64,000 bases of DNA from NCBI GenBank assembly GCA_965212195.1, contig CBDBUW010000012.1, positions 62,001 to 126,000 of the forward strand. The letters run 5' to 3'. A model generated the notes under the pieces. That model saw nothing but the letters and a program-made list of their open reading frames with translations, was not told the DNA's origin and searched no databases. The DNA is from JAJCYK01 sp965212195. GTDB taxonomy: Bacteria; Bacteroidota; Bacteroidia; Cytophagales; Cyclobacteriaceae. Positions 44,712 through 52,842 of the stretch are shown in pieces. Position 1 is the first letter of the stretch; each line of letters starts with the position of its first letter. The translations under genes and the position numbers were made by a program.

Positions 44712-45688
44712 AATAAATTCTCTTGTTTAAGCCAGTGGCAGGTCTTTTCAACGATGGTTTCTAATGGCACTGCCTGGAAATCCAATTGCTGCCTGGCCTT
44801 TGAGTCATCGCAGCGCACATTATGAGTAAGCAGCTTGGTCTTTTCTGGAGTCAAAAGAGGTTCTTTACCGGTGAACAATGCGCCTAGTTGATACAACTTA
44901 GTGGCCAATTGCAATATCCATGGCGCTGTAGTTTTCATGCTAATTGGTTTATCTAAAAATCGTTCGATAAAATTCACAAATTCCAGCATACTGGCTTCCA
45001 CTCCTCCCAGAAGATAGTTCTCGCCCTTGACTCCTTTCTCATATGCCTTAATGTGAACTTTAGCAACTTCTGGTGCATAGGTGAAACATCCTAAAGTGGG
45101 AGGGATACCCGGCATACTTTGACGGTACACATTCTTAAAGATCTGCACCCAGTTATGGGTGTCATAAGGCCCTACGATGTGGGCGGGATTCAGCACTACC
45201 GCGTCAAGCTCTCCGCTTACTGCTTGCTTAACATCATTTTCTGATAAATATTTGGTAACGTGATAGTTGATACCGGAATCTAATGCATTGCTCAAAGTAT
45301 CTTCGCGCACCTGATCTTGGTGAATGCCATAAGCTGCTATGGAGGAAGTATGAATGAAACGACCTGCCTCCTTTTCAAGAGCCACTTTAATAATATTTCT
45401 GGTTCCCTCTACATTGGTTTTATACTGTCTTTGATTGTATTTCGACCATAGATTGGTGCTGGCTGCAACGTGAAACACAGCATCTACTTGGTGGGGTACA
45501 GCAGCTCTTAGAGAATCAACGTTCTCCACATCTCCGGTTACCAAATTGATATTTAATGGATCCAAGTATTTGGTTTGCGACCGGGACCTTTTGATAGCGG
45601 TAACCTGCCAGTTTTGAGCTAAAAGCTCCTGAACCAGATTGATGCCCAGGAATCCCGTGGCCCCGGTTACAAACGCCCTTTTACTCAT
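44708..45688 (-). CDS. NAD-dependent epimerase/dehydratase (dihydroflavonol reductase-like)
   Basis: The 326-residue protein is an extended short-chain dehydrogenase. It shows the GATGFLGINLV nucleotide loop at the N-terminus, VDAVFHVAASTNLW and the catalytic YHVTKY (YxxxK). DFR-like bacterial members reduce or epimerise sugars and steroid-like or hopanoid precursors, so the substrate is open. ATG at 45688 is chosen (MSKRAF), giving 2 bases after the SGNH stop; an upstream ATG at 45697 would overlap it. Confidence 0.88.
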   Translation of the reverse strand: MSKRAFVTGATGFLGINLVQELLAQNWQVTAIKRSRSQTKYLDPLNINLVTGDVENVDSLRAAVPHQVDAVFHVAASTNLWSKYNQRQYKTNVEGTRNIIKVALEKEAGRFIHTSSIAAYGIHQDQVREDTLSNALDSGINYHVTKYLSENDVKQAVSGELDAVVLNPAHIVGPYDTHNWVQIFKNVYRQSMPGIPPTLGCFTYAPEVAKVHIKAYEKGVKGENYLLGGVEASMLEFVNFIERFLDKPISMKTTAPWILQLATKLYQLGALFTGKEPLLTPEKTKLLTHNVRCDDSKARQQLDFQAVPLETIVEKTCHWLKQENLL

Positions 45689-45690
45689 CC

Positions 45691-46452
45691 TTACCACATT
45701 TGATTAAATACTTTCAACCAAGCATCTCGCATGAGCATGGCTCCGGCCATTGATGGGTGCACGCCATCAGCACACCAATGGTCGACAGTGCCTGAAGACA
45801 GGGCGTAGTCAAATACCTGTTGATAGGGGACAAATCCCGCCTGGAAATCCTTGGCAATGCTTCGTACCGCACTTTGATAAGGAGGGAAGTCCTGTTCCCA
45901 GACCTGCGTGATGGCCGTGCCGCCTTTTACGGCAAATGGCTCGCCTAAAATAATCTTAACATCAGGCAGTTGTTTTCTGGTGCGTTCCAGCAATTGTCGG
46001 AGGTCCTTTTCAAAAACTTCGACCGTACCCTGATAGTTTCCGCTTAGGGTATGCCAGAAATCATTAACACCAATAAGGATGCTGAGCACTTGTGGTTGCA
46101 GTTGCAAACAATCTTCCTGCCAACGAGCTGCTAGTTGAAATACCTTGTTGCCACTAATTCCTCGATTGTAGCATCTTAAGTTACTTTTGGGATGCTTGGC
46201 AAGCATTTCGGCTACTATCTGGTAGACATAGCCATGTCCCATGCCACTGATATCATTGGCATAGTAACCACTGCGGTTGCGGCCGGCATCGGTGATACTG
46301 TCGCCTTGAAATACAATGGTGAGGTTTTCTGGGATCTGTCCTTTGAGCGTTATATCCGTTATATCACCAGCTGACAAAGGGTAAGCCAGTGCGCTCAGCG
46401 AAGCCAAGGAACCCCATTTTAAAAACTTACGTCTAGTTGAAGATGCTTTCAT
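45691..46452 (-). CDS. Tat-exported SGNH/GDSL hydrolase
   Basis: The 253-residue protein has a twin-arginine signal (STRRKFLKWGSLASLSALAY), so it should be exported folded. SGNH motifs are all present: FQGDSITDAGRN (block I serine), NRGISGN (glycine block), GVNDFWH (block III) and DGVHPSMAG (catalytic D and H). It is an esterase, probably acting on acetylated polysaccharide or a lipid in the periplasm. It is the first gene of the SGNH-epimerase-antiporter unit. Confidence 0.9.
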   Translation of the reverse strand: MKASSTRRKFLKWGSLASLSALAYPLSAGDITDITLKGQIPENLTIVFQGDSITDAGRNRSGYYANDISGMGHGYVYQIVAEMLAKHPKSNLRCYNRGISGNKVFQLAARWQEDCLQLQPQVLSILIGVNDFWHTLSGNYQGTVEVFEKDLRQLLERTRKQLPDVKIILGEPFAVKGGTAITQVWEQDFPPYQSAVRSIAKDFQAGFVPYQQVFDYALSSGTVDHWCADGVHPSMAGAMLMRDAWLKVFNQMW

Positions 46453-46550
46453 ACGTTATGAGATTTGTTCGAACAAAATATTGCTTTTAAGCACAATACC
46501 CAAGACAAAAGCTTTTTTAAGCCTAGTACCTAATTATAGGGTATAATTGA

Positions 46551-46558
46551 TAAGTTTG
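46551..46558 (+). promoter_or_regulatory. -7 element of the GIN-domain gene
   Basis: TAAGTTTG fits TAnnTTTG exactly. The expected start of transcription near 46565 falls on the first possible ATG (46566), which favours a later start (46584) for the protein. No -33 box is clear. Confidence 0.4.
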
Positions 46559-46583
46559 TGGACACATGATACTAGTAGATAAA

Positions 46584-47276
46584 ATGAAAATAACAATGAA
46601 GTTGAGAATTTGGGGGATGGGTAGGTTAGCGATTCTAATGACCTCCATATTGTGGTTTTCTTGCGATCTGAGCTCCGATGATGGCCAGAATTGCTTGAAT
46701 GGGGAGGGTTCGCTGGTACAGGAGACCAGAACTGCCGGAAGTTTTGACGCAATATTTCATCAGTTCCCCGGCAGCATTTTCATCACCAAGGGTAGTTTCC
46801 CTTCAGTGGTTGTGGAAGGGCAGTCAAATTTGTTACCATTTCTAAATACCGAAATAGCCGATGACCTGCTGTCGGTAACATTTACCGACTGTATCGAAAC
46901 TGGCCAACCGTTTAATGTATACGTATCCGTCACCAGCTTAGAGACCATTAACTTAGCGGGAATAGGCAATGTTGAATTTGAAAATGAAGTGGTTACTCCT
47001 AGGCTAGAGCTGGTTACCACCGGTCTGGGGGACTTCTTTATACAGGGAGCTGCAGATACATTGGAAATAACTATTAACGGTCAAGGCAATGTAAATGGAT
47101 TTGATATGATCAGCGAACGCTGTGATATCCTAATAGCGGGTACCGGAGATGTCGAGGTTACCGCCAATCAGGAATTGTTTGTGATCATCAACGGGCAAGG
47201 AAATGTATTCTACAAAGGTATGCCTACAGTTGTATCGGATATAAACGGCCTTGGCACCGTAACCGATGCCAATTAG
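46584..47276 (+). CDS. GIN-domain lipoprotein (DUF2807, head GIN)
   Basis: The roughly 230-residue protein has a lipoprotein-like signal (LAILMTSILWFSCDLSS) and then a DUF2807 beta-helix-like domain. This is visible in the alternating pattern FDAIFHQFPGSIFITKG, VVVEGQSNLLPFL, ETINLAGIGNVEFENE, INGQGNVNGFDM. It is probably surface-exposed on the outer membrane; some are called auto-transporter adhesin heads, though function is unproven. ATG 46584 is chosen because of the promoter at 46551; ATG 46566 and 46596 are alternatives. It converges on the phosphatase gene with a 5-base gap. Confidence 0.82.
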   Translation: MKITMKLRIWGMGRLAILMTSILWFSCDLSSDDGQNCLNGEGSLVQETRTAGSFDAIFHQFPGSIFITKGSFPSVVVEGQSNLLPFLNTEIADDLLSVTFTDCIETGQPFNVYVSVTSLETINLAGIGNVEFENEVVTPRLELVTTGLGDFFIQGAADTLEITINGQGNVNGFDMISERCDILIAGTGDVEVTANQELFVIINGQGNVFYKGMPTVVSDINGLGTVTDAN

Positions 47277-47281
47277 CTGGA

Positions 47282-47722
47282 TTATGCCGTAGCGTGTTTG
47301 ATGTTCAGGTCAGCCATAAGTCGCTGGAGTCGAATGTCCAGTTTGGCCAGCGCCGAATGTGGTGATTCAAAGTCGATGTCTCTGATCTGCCAAAAATCCA
47401 CTCTACTCAACCAATCGGGATATTCCTCCGTCATCATAGGCCGATGTTCGATCTCATCCATTAAGATGACATAATAAGCATCGCTTAGATCTTTGGGATC
47501 TAACTTCATAGGGTATCGGGTTTGATCCAGCGTGATTCCTTTTGCAGCCAGCCCATGTTTGGCATTAGGACTGATAGGCCAGGGGCGGGTGCTTTCCTGG
47601 AACCCTCTGCTAAATGCCCTCCAATTCAAATCATACTTTTGGGCATAATTGTTAAAAAGTATCTCGGCATAACGACTGCGGTAGTAATTGCCGGTGCAGA
47701 TGAAAAGAATGCGATTTTCCAT
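47282..47722 (-). CDS. Low-molecular-weight protein-tyrosine-phosphatase-like protein
   Basis: The 146-residue protein has the LMW-PTP loop LFICTGNYYRSRYAE (C-x5-R-S) close to the N-terminus. In the canonical loop (CxGNxCRS) the second cysteine is common; here it is tyrosine. The general acid is probably in FWQIRDIDFES near residue 115. The normal functions are tyrosine dephosphorylation or arsenate reduction. No kinase, capsule or arsenic gene is near. A weak AT-rich region lies upstream. Confidence 0.78.
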   Translation of the reverse strand: MENRILFICTGNYYRSRYAEILFNNYAQKYDLNWRAFSRGFQESTRPWPISPNAKHGLAAKGITLDQTRYPMKLDPKDLSDAYYVILMDEIEHRPMMTEEYPDWLSRVDFWQIRDIDFESPHSALAKLDIRLQRLMADLNIKHATA

Positions 47723-47828
47723 GCAAAAATGAGTAAAGTATAATTAAATATTACAATATTAATATACTTACTGTACTAAAGTAACCCTTTTGGTATTAAA
47801 AAACTAATTAATTGTATTTATTTTATAT

Positions 47829-48527
47829 TTAAATGATGTTCTGGTTGAGCCTGGGTATTACATTTTCCTTGTAATTTCGGCCTATGGGGACACTAAAGCC
47901 CCTAATTTCAACATTAGAGGCGCTGTAGGCATCGATATTGGAAAGGGAGATAATGAAGGACCGATGAACTCTAAGAAATTCGTCATCAGGCAAATGTTCC
48001 TCCATATAACTGATCTTTTGATGTGAGACCACTTCTTGGGTGCAGGTCTTCACTTTGATATAGTCTTTCATAGACTCAATGTACAAGATGTCTTGCAGGT
48101 TTACCCGTATCACTCGTTTGTCCATTTTCAAAAAGATGAAAGGGCAATCGTCAGGTTTTTCAGACAATTTGGAGAGAAAGTTTTGAGCCTTGTTGACTGC
48201 TTTAAAAAATCGCTGGAAAGAGAAAGGCTTTAGTAAATAGTCCACTACGTCCAGTTCATACCCTTGCAAGGCATAATCTCGATAGGCAGTGGTTAAGATA
48301 ACAGGCGGCGGATTTTTCAAACCCTTAAGAAACTCGATTCCTGTTAGCTTAGGCATTTGAATATCCAGAAAGACCACATCTACGTCCTGAGATTGTAGGA
48401 TTTCGAATGCCTGTAGGGCATTGGGGCATTGCCCTATCAATTTCAGTGTAGGTAATCTTTCAATATAGGACTCTAAAACCTCTAGAGCCAGGGGTTCATC
48501 ATCAACTGCCAGACACTTCATATTCAT
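47829..48527 (-). CDS. LytTR-type response regulator
   Basis: The 232-residue protein has a receiver domain (residues 1-120; CLAVDDEPLALEVL, VVFLDIQMPKLTG with the phosphorylatable aspartate, LTTAYRDYALQGYELDVVDYLLKPF) and a C-terminal LytTR DNA-binding domain (DILYIESMKDYIKV; EFLRVHRSFIISLSNID). It pairs with the LytS-like kinase encoded just upstream; the reading frames overlap by 26 bases. Starts at 48527 or 48521 are possible. Targets are unknown. Confidence 0.93.
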   Translation of the reverse strand: MNMKCLAVDDEPLALEVLESYIERLPTLKLIGQCPNALQAFEILQSQDVDVVFLDIQMPKLTGIEFLKGLKNPPPVILTTAYRDYALQGYELDVVDYLLKPFSFQRFFKAVNKAQNFLSKLSEKPDDCPFIFLKMDKRVIRVNLQDILYIESMKDYIKVKTCTQEVVSHQKISYMEEHLPDDEFLRVHRSFIISLSNIDAYSASNVEIRGFSVPIGRNYKENVIPRLNQNII

Positions 48528-49587
48528 GCATTAAATGGACTTCTAAAATAACTTTGTATCGCTCCGCTTGATCAGTGATGGTAAGTCTGTGTTGCGAAGG
48601 ATACTGCAGCTCCAAACGTCTTTTTACATTTTTGATACCGATGCCTTCTGTATACCCTTGTTGATCTTTAACGCCATTATGAGTTTTACTGTTCTCCACA
48701 ATTAGGGTGAATTTATTCCCCCTTACTTTAGCTTTCATGTTTACCCAAGCTTGATCGGTTTGACCGCTAACCCCGTGCTTAAAAGCATTTTCCACAAAAG
48801 GGAGCAGTAACAAAGGGCGGATTAAGGAGTGTTCCGTATCGCCTTCTGCGCAAAAATTGACCTGAAGTCTGGATCCATAGCGCAATCTTTCCAGGTCCAC
48901 ATAGTCTTCCACCAGTGCCAACTCCTTTTGTAAGGGAACCAGTGGAGCATTGCATTCATAAAGCATATAATCCAACAATGCCGACAATTTCAAAACCATC
49001 TCGGGGGCGTTTGGAGAATTCTTTAAAGACAGCGCGTAGAGATTATTTAAAGTATTGAATAAAAAATGAGGATGGATTTGTGCTTTTAAGAATTCCAGCT
49101 CGGCTTTTAGCTTACCTTGGGCCAGCTCCTGGTTCTTCTTTTGATTTTCATAGAAATACTGGAACAACTTTACGGTCACAGCAATAACCACTACTGGATA
49201 TATGTAGAATATTCCTTTAAAGACTTTGGCTGAAACCAAAATGCTAAAATCCTGCGCCTCTTCGGTAAAGTAGGGCACCTCTAACAGTAAATAAGCCACC
49301 CAATGCAAAAACCCACCAAACAGCAAAAGAGCCGTAAACCAAAGGACATAAACCGTTTTGTTTAATTGGGTTAAGTATTTGGGCAATACCCAATAGATCA
49401 CCAGATAAGTAATCAGCACCTTTTCCGGCAAATAGACTAACTGTAATTGAAACTGACGAAGATAATCGTCATGATAACTACCATAGGCCAGTGCATAGGA
49501 GGAGATAAAAATGATCCAGAAAGCAACATGTTTTATCAGACGTGGCGCTCCATGCTGATATGGTTGAAAGTCCCATGTCATTTTCAT
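48502..49587 (-). CDS. LytS-like sensor histidine kinase
   Basis: The 361-residue protein has four hydrophobic helices at the N-terminus (about residues 15-150) and a His_kinase domain with phospho-histidine in KAQIHPHFLFNTLNNLYALS, then an ATPase domain (LLLLPFVENAFKHGV; YTEGIGIKNVKRRLEL). Its reading frame stays open much further upstream (to 49974), into the divergent MocA-like gene, but the residues there are unlike protein. The start is set to ATG 49587 (or 49581), before TWDFQPYQ. It works with the regulator at 47829. Confidence 0.9.
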   Translation of the reverse strand: MKMTWDFQPYQHGAPRLIKHVAFWIIFISSYALAYGSYHDDYLRQFQLQLVYLPEKVLITYLVIYWVLPKYLTQLNKTVYVLWFTALLLFGGFLHWVAYLLLEVPYFTEEAQDFSILVSAKVFKGIFYIYPVVVIAVTVKLFQYFYENQKKNQELAQGKLKAELEFLKAQIHPHFLFNTLNNLYALSLKNSPNAPEMVLKLSALLDYMLYECNAPLVPLQKELALVEDYVDLERLRYGSRLQVNFCAEGDTEHSLIRPLLLLPFVENAFKHGVSGQTDQAWVNMKAKVRGNKFTLIVENSKTHNGVKDQQGYTEGIGIKNVKRRLELQYPSQHRLTITDQAERYKVILEVHLMHEYEVSGS

Positions 49588-49735
49588 TTTTATACGTGAA
49601 TCCGAAGTATAATTCAGCCATAAGAGATTGTGCATCGACAGACTACATTTTACCGTGGTCCAAATACGTGTTATGCCAGATGGAGGTCTGGTGTGCTTTT
49701 GCTGCGCCCTTGTATAGAAAGTTGTATATTTCACT

Positions 49736-50341
49736 ATGGCTGAGCACTCTTTGATAGTAGTCATACTGGCAGCGGGAGGGTCCGCTCGATTAGGCCGACC
49801 CAAACAGCTATTACAAGTAGCAGGCACCACCATGATCCGGAAAACCAGCGAAATGGCATTAGGGCTGGAGGTACCGGTGGTAGTGGTGCTGGGAGCACAT
49901 GAAAAATTGATTCGTGAGCAAATTGAGGACTTGCCCTTGCACTTGGTGATGAATCCCCAATGGAAACTGGGCATGAGCAGCTCTCTTGCAACAGGAATAA
50001 AATGTGCCAGGCAAATCAGCCCGGGCTTGTCTGGAGTATTGGTTTTGCTGGTGGATCAACCGCTGGTACATCTGGATCATTTAAAAGAGCTCATAACTGT
50101 GGCCCAGGAAGAATCTCAGACTTTGGTGGTTACCGGGTACGGGCAGGGTAGAGGTGTTCCCGCCTACATTGGGTCGGCGCACTTTGAAGATATTATGACC
50201 ACTTCCGGTGATCAGGGAGCCCGTGCTCTGTTTACACAAAAACGTAAATTCATGCGGGAGGTCAGTCTCATTGGTGGCGCTGTGGATATTGATACCGAGG
50301 AGGACTGGCAGAATTATTTAAAAAGCCAGTTTGGCCATTGA
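49736..50341 (+). CDS. Molybdenum cofactor cytidylyltransferase-like protein (MocA family)
   Basis: The 201-residue nucleotidyltransferase has the N-terminal LAAGGSARLGRPKQLLQVAG loop and LLVDQPLVHLDHLKEL. This matches MocA, which converts Mo-molybdopterin to the cytidine dinucleotide form used by xanthine-oxidase-type enzymes. The FAD subunit of such an enzyme starts at 63882, a plausible customer. MoaA follows after 32 bases on the same strand. It begins only about 150 bases from the divergent sensor kinase start. Confidence 0.86.
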   Translation: MAEHSLIVVILAAGGSARLGRPKQLLQVAGTTMIRKTSEMALGLEVPVVVVLGAHEKLIREQIEDLPLHLVMNPQWKLGMSSSLATGIKCARQISPGLSGVLVLLVDQPLVHLDHLKELITVAQEESQTLVVTGYGQGRGVPAYIGSAHFEDIMTTSGDQGARALFTQKRKFMREVSLIGGAVDIDTEEDWQNYLKSQFGH

Positions 50342-50373
50342 AATAAAGAAATTCAATTATATTTAATGTTCAC

Positions 50374-51384
50374 GTGAAGGACATGGACCAGAAAATCCAA
50401 CAAGTATACGATAATCACGGACGGCGCATTAACTACGTTAGATTGGCGGTAACGGATCGCTGTAATCTAAGATGTTTTTACTGTATGCCGGAACAAGGTA
50501 TTAAATATCTTCCCAGGAAAGAATTGTTGACCTATGAGGAGATGGAACGCTTGCTGCGAATTCTTACACATCTGGGAGTGAACAAACTACGCATTACTGG
50601 TGGGGAGCCATTCGTCAGACAAAATTTGATGGATTTTCTGGAACGAGCGGCCGATATCCCTAATCTGGAGCATATCCATTTAACCACCAACGGGGTACTT
50701 ACAGCTCCCTACATCCCTCGATTAAGAGCCATGGGCGTTAGTTCCATAAACCTCAGCATTGATACCCTGGACCGCGAGCGTTTCAAACAGATTACCCGGC
50801 GCGATGAGGTGGAAAAAGTCAAAGCCACATTTTATGAGCTGTTGGAAGCGGGTATTCCTCTGAAGATTAATGCGGTGGTGATAGATGGTAAAAACACCCA
50901 GGATATTGTGGAATTGGCCAAACTTACCAGGGAACATCGGGTAGACGTCCGCTTTATCGAAGAGATGCCCTTTAATGGGGAAGGAGCACATTACCTTAAA
51001 CTCAAATGGGATCATCTGAGGATAAAGCAGGAGTTGGAGCAACAATTTGGACCGCTGGAGACTCTGCCAGGGGTTGCTAACAGCACCTCTGTTAACTACC
51101 GTATTCCAGATCATCAAGGCTCCGTAGGCATCATTGCCGCGTTCAGCCGGACCTTCTGTGGAAGCTGCAACCGAATCAGGATTACTTCTCAAGGAACACT
51201 GAAGACCTGCCTGTATGACAATGGAGTGTTGGATCTGAAAAGTATTTTACGCAGTGGCGCCGAGGATGAAAATATTCGACAACATCTATTAAGAGCCTTT
51301 GGTAGCCGGGCCCGGGATGGCTTTGAAGCCGAATCAAAACGATCATCTCAGATATCGGAATCCATGTCAGTTATCGGTGGCTAA
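50374..51384 (+). CDS. moaA: GTP 3',8-cyclase MoaA
   Basis: The 336-residue radical SAM enzyme starts molybdopterin synthesis from GTP. The first iron-sulfur cluster is CNLRCFYCMPEQG near residue 30, the second is FCGSCNRIRITSQGTLKTC near 265. The C-terminal GG required for activity is present. GTG at 50374 and ATG at 50383 are possible starts. MoaC, MoaE, MoeA and MogA are not seen in the window, so the pathway must be completed elsewhere. Two hairpins follow. Confidence 0.95.
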   Translation: MKDMDQKIQQVYDNHGRRINYVRLAVTDRCNLRCFYCMPEQGIKYLPRKELLTYEEMERLLRILTHLGVNKLRITGGEPFVRQNLMDFLERAADIPNLEHIHLTTNGVLTAPYIPRLRAMGVSSINLSIDTLDRERFKQITRRDEVEKVKATFYELLEAGIPLKINAVVIDGKNTQDIVELAKLTREHRVDVRFIEEMPFNGEGAHYLKLKWDHLRIKQELEQQFGPLETLPGVANSTSVNYRIPDHQGSVGIIAAFSRTFCGSCNRIRITSQGTLKTCLYDNGVLDLKSILRSGAEDENIRQHLLRAFGSRARDGFEAESKRSSQISESMSVIGG

Positions 51385-51390
51385 AAAAAA

Positions 51391-51450
51391 GGAAGGCGGT
51401 GAAGCCTTCCCCATGCCACTGAGCAGTGGGCTAACCCGGTGGCATTTCTT
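51391..51450 (+). terminator. Tandem hairpins after moaA
   Basis: GGAAGGC (51391-51397) pairs with GCCTTCC (51404-51410), preceded by eight A. A second stem, ATGCCACTG (51413-51421) with CGGTGGCAT (51437-51445), is followed by TTTCTT. A competing stem CCACTG/CAGTGG (51416-51429) is possible. Either a terminator pair for moaA or a structured leader of the downstream gene. Confidence 0.5.
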
Positions 51451-51503
51451 AGTTAGATGCAAGCTTTAGATATGAAGTTACACTTATACACTACCTATTA
51501 TTA

Positions 51504-52136
51504 ATGAAGTCCTTGATCTATATCGGTGACCCTATGTGTAGTTGGTGTTGGGGTATTGCGCCAGAGTTGGAGCAAGTTGTTGATTTCTGTGAGCATCGAG
51601 AATTAGATTTCCAGATCAAAGTAGGTGGTTTGCGGCCGGGAGGAGGAGACCCCTGGGATGAAAAGATGAAAGATTTTCTACGGCATCATTGGGATCAAGT
51701 GCACGCTGCCAGTGGACAACCTTTCAGTTTTAAGCTACTGGAACTCCCCGCGTTCAATTACGATACGGAGCCAGCATGTCGTTTGGTAGTAGCCGCCCGA
51801 AAATGGCTGGGACAGGGAAATATTCACTGGTTTAAGCAATTGCAAAAAACGTTCTATGTAGACTCTTTGGATCTGGGTGATATATCCAACATTCAACCTA
51901 TTTGTAGGCAATTTGACATAGACTTTCAGGAATTCAGCGATCATTTCCAGTCAGAGGAAATCGTAAATGCTACCAAGGACGATTTTAATGAAACCCGGGA
52001 ATGGGGCATTAACGGCTATCCCTCTTTAGTCATCAAAGGTCCGCATCAACTTACCGGGATCAGCTATGGTTACAGTACCTTTCAAAAGATCCGGGAACGA
52101 CTGGAAAACTATCTTTCCGCAAATTCAACCGTATAA
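51504..52136 (+). CDS. DsbA-family thioredoxin-fold protein
   Basis: The 210-residue protein has no signal peptide and a CSWC motif at residues 12-15 (YIGDPMCSWCWGIAPEL), as in the FrnE-like, cytoplasmic branch of the DsbA family. An all-helical insertion and a cis-proline loop (GINGYPSLVIKGPHQLTG near residue 175) complete the thioredoxin fold. It may be an isomerase or a reductase. The membrane protein, MoaD-like and BNR genes follow on the same strand after 52 bases. Confidence 0.88.
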   Translation: MKSLIYIGDPMCSWCWGIAPELEQVVDFCEHRELDFQIKVGGLRPGGGDPWDEKMKDFLRHHWDQVHAASGQPFSFKLLELPAFNYDTEPACRLVVAARKWLGQGNIHWFKQLQKTFYVDSLDLGDISNIQPICRQFDIDFQEFSDHFQSEEIVNATKDDFNETREWGINGYPSLVIKGPHQLTGISYGYSTFQKIRERLENYLSANSTV

Positions 52137-52188
52137 TTAGTATAAGCTATAATTTATTAAATTGAGGAACACATAAATTTATTGAACT

Positions 52189-52566
52189 ATGGACATGGAT
52201 CAACATTTACGGACTTTAGGTATTGGGCATATTGTCTACAGCCTGTTGCTTATTGTTCCCGCCGCCATTGTATTTGGGGTATTGACCAGCGTAGGCATCC
52301 TGGTGGATGACCCGGAGGCAGCGCAAATACTTCCATTGGTGGGCACCTTCGTAGGAGCTTTTCTAATCGTTTTGGCCATACCCGGTTTGTTAGCAGGATA
52401 CGGGGTATTGAAAAAGAAATCCTGGGGGTTACCAGTGTCGTTGGTAGTAGGTGTATTAAATATCCTTTGTTTCCCATTGGGAACGGCATTAGGTATTTAC
52501 TCCATCTGGATCTTTAACAAAATGAATCAGCCGCCACCTGCTGAGCCTAAATTCGGCTATGCCTAA
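52189..52566 (+). CDS. Small integral membrane protein
   Basis: The 125-residue protein has four likely membrane helices, GIGHIVYSLLLIVPAAIVFG, a second near LVGTFVGAFLIVLAIPGLLA, a third near LPVSLVVGVLNILCFPLG and TALGIYSIWIF. The C-terminal tail PPPAEPKFGYA is short and proline-rich. I do not recognise the family with confidence. Its last 8 bases overlap the MoaD-like gene, suggesting a shared transcript. Confidence 0.72.
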   Translation: MDMDQHLRTLGIGHIVYSLLLIVPAAIVFGVLTSVGILVDDPEAAQILPLVGTFVGAFLIVLAIPGLLAGYGVLKKKSWGLPVSLVVGVLNILCFPLGTALGIYSIWIFNKMNQPPPAEPKFGYA

Positions 52567-52831
52567 GGTAAGTTTTACCAGAGCCTTAAAAAGATTTTAC
52601 CCCGATTTAGATTCCATAGAGGTTTCTGCCTCTAACGTGGCTGAATTATTGGATCAATTGAACCTGCAGCACCCTGGCTTAAAGGACTATTTGGTTGATG
52701 AGCAAGGTCAGCTGCGGCAGCATGTTAATATTTTTATTGGAGATAAACTGATCCGTGATAAAGTGAACCTGTTGGATGAGGTGGACGATCAAGATGAAGT
52801 GTTTATCATGCAGGCTTTGTCCGGAGGCTAA
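52559..52831 (+). CDS. MoaD/ThiS-type ubiquitin-like sulfur carrier
   Basis: The 90-residue protein is a beta-grasp sulfur carrier: PKVSFTRALKRFYPDLDSIE at the start, VNIFIGDKLIRDKVNLLDEV in the middle and the reactive C-terminal ALSGG. It could donate sulfur to molybdopterin synthase or serve another thiolation; it is 90 residues, slightly long for MoaD. It lies between a membrane protein (8-base overlap) and a BNR-repeat protein 11 bases downstream, a pairing I recall from other genomes. MoaE is not adjacent. Confidence 0.83.
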   Translation: MPKVSFTRALKRFYPDLDSIEVSASNVAELLDQLNLQHPGLKDYLVDEQGQLRQHVNIFIGDKLIRDKVNLLDEVDDQDEVFIMQALSGG

Positions 52832-52842
52832 CCAACCTTATT

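Noticed and set aside
49588..49974. N-terminal extension of the LytS-like kinase frame into the MocA-like gene
   Set aside because: The residues are cysteine- and threonine-rich and unlike protein, and they lie antisense to the MocA-like coding start. ATG 49587 precedes the first membrane helix.
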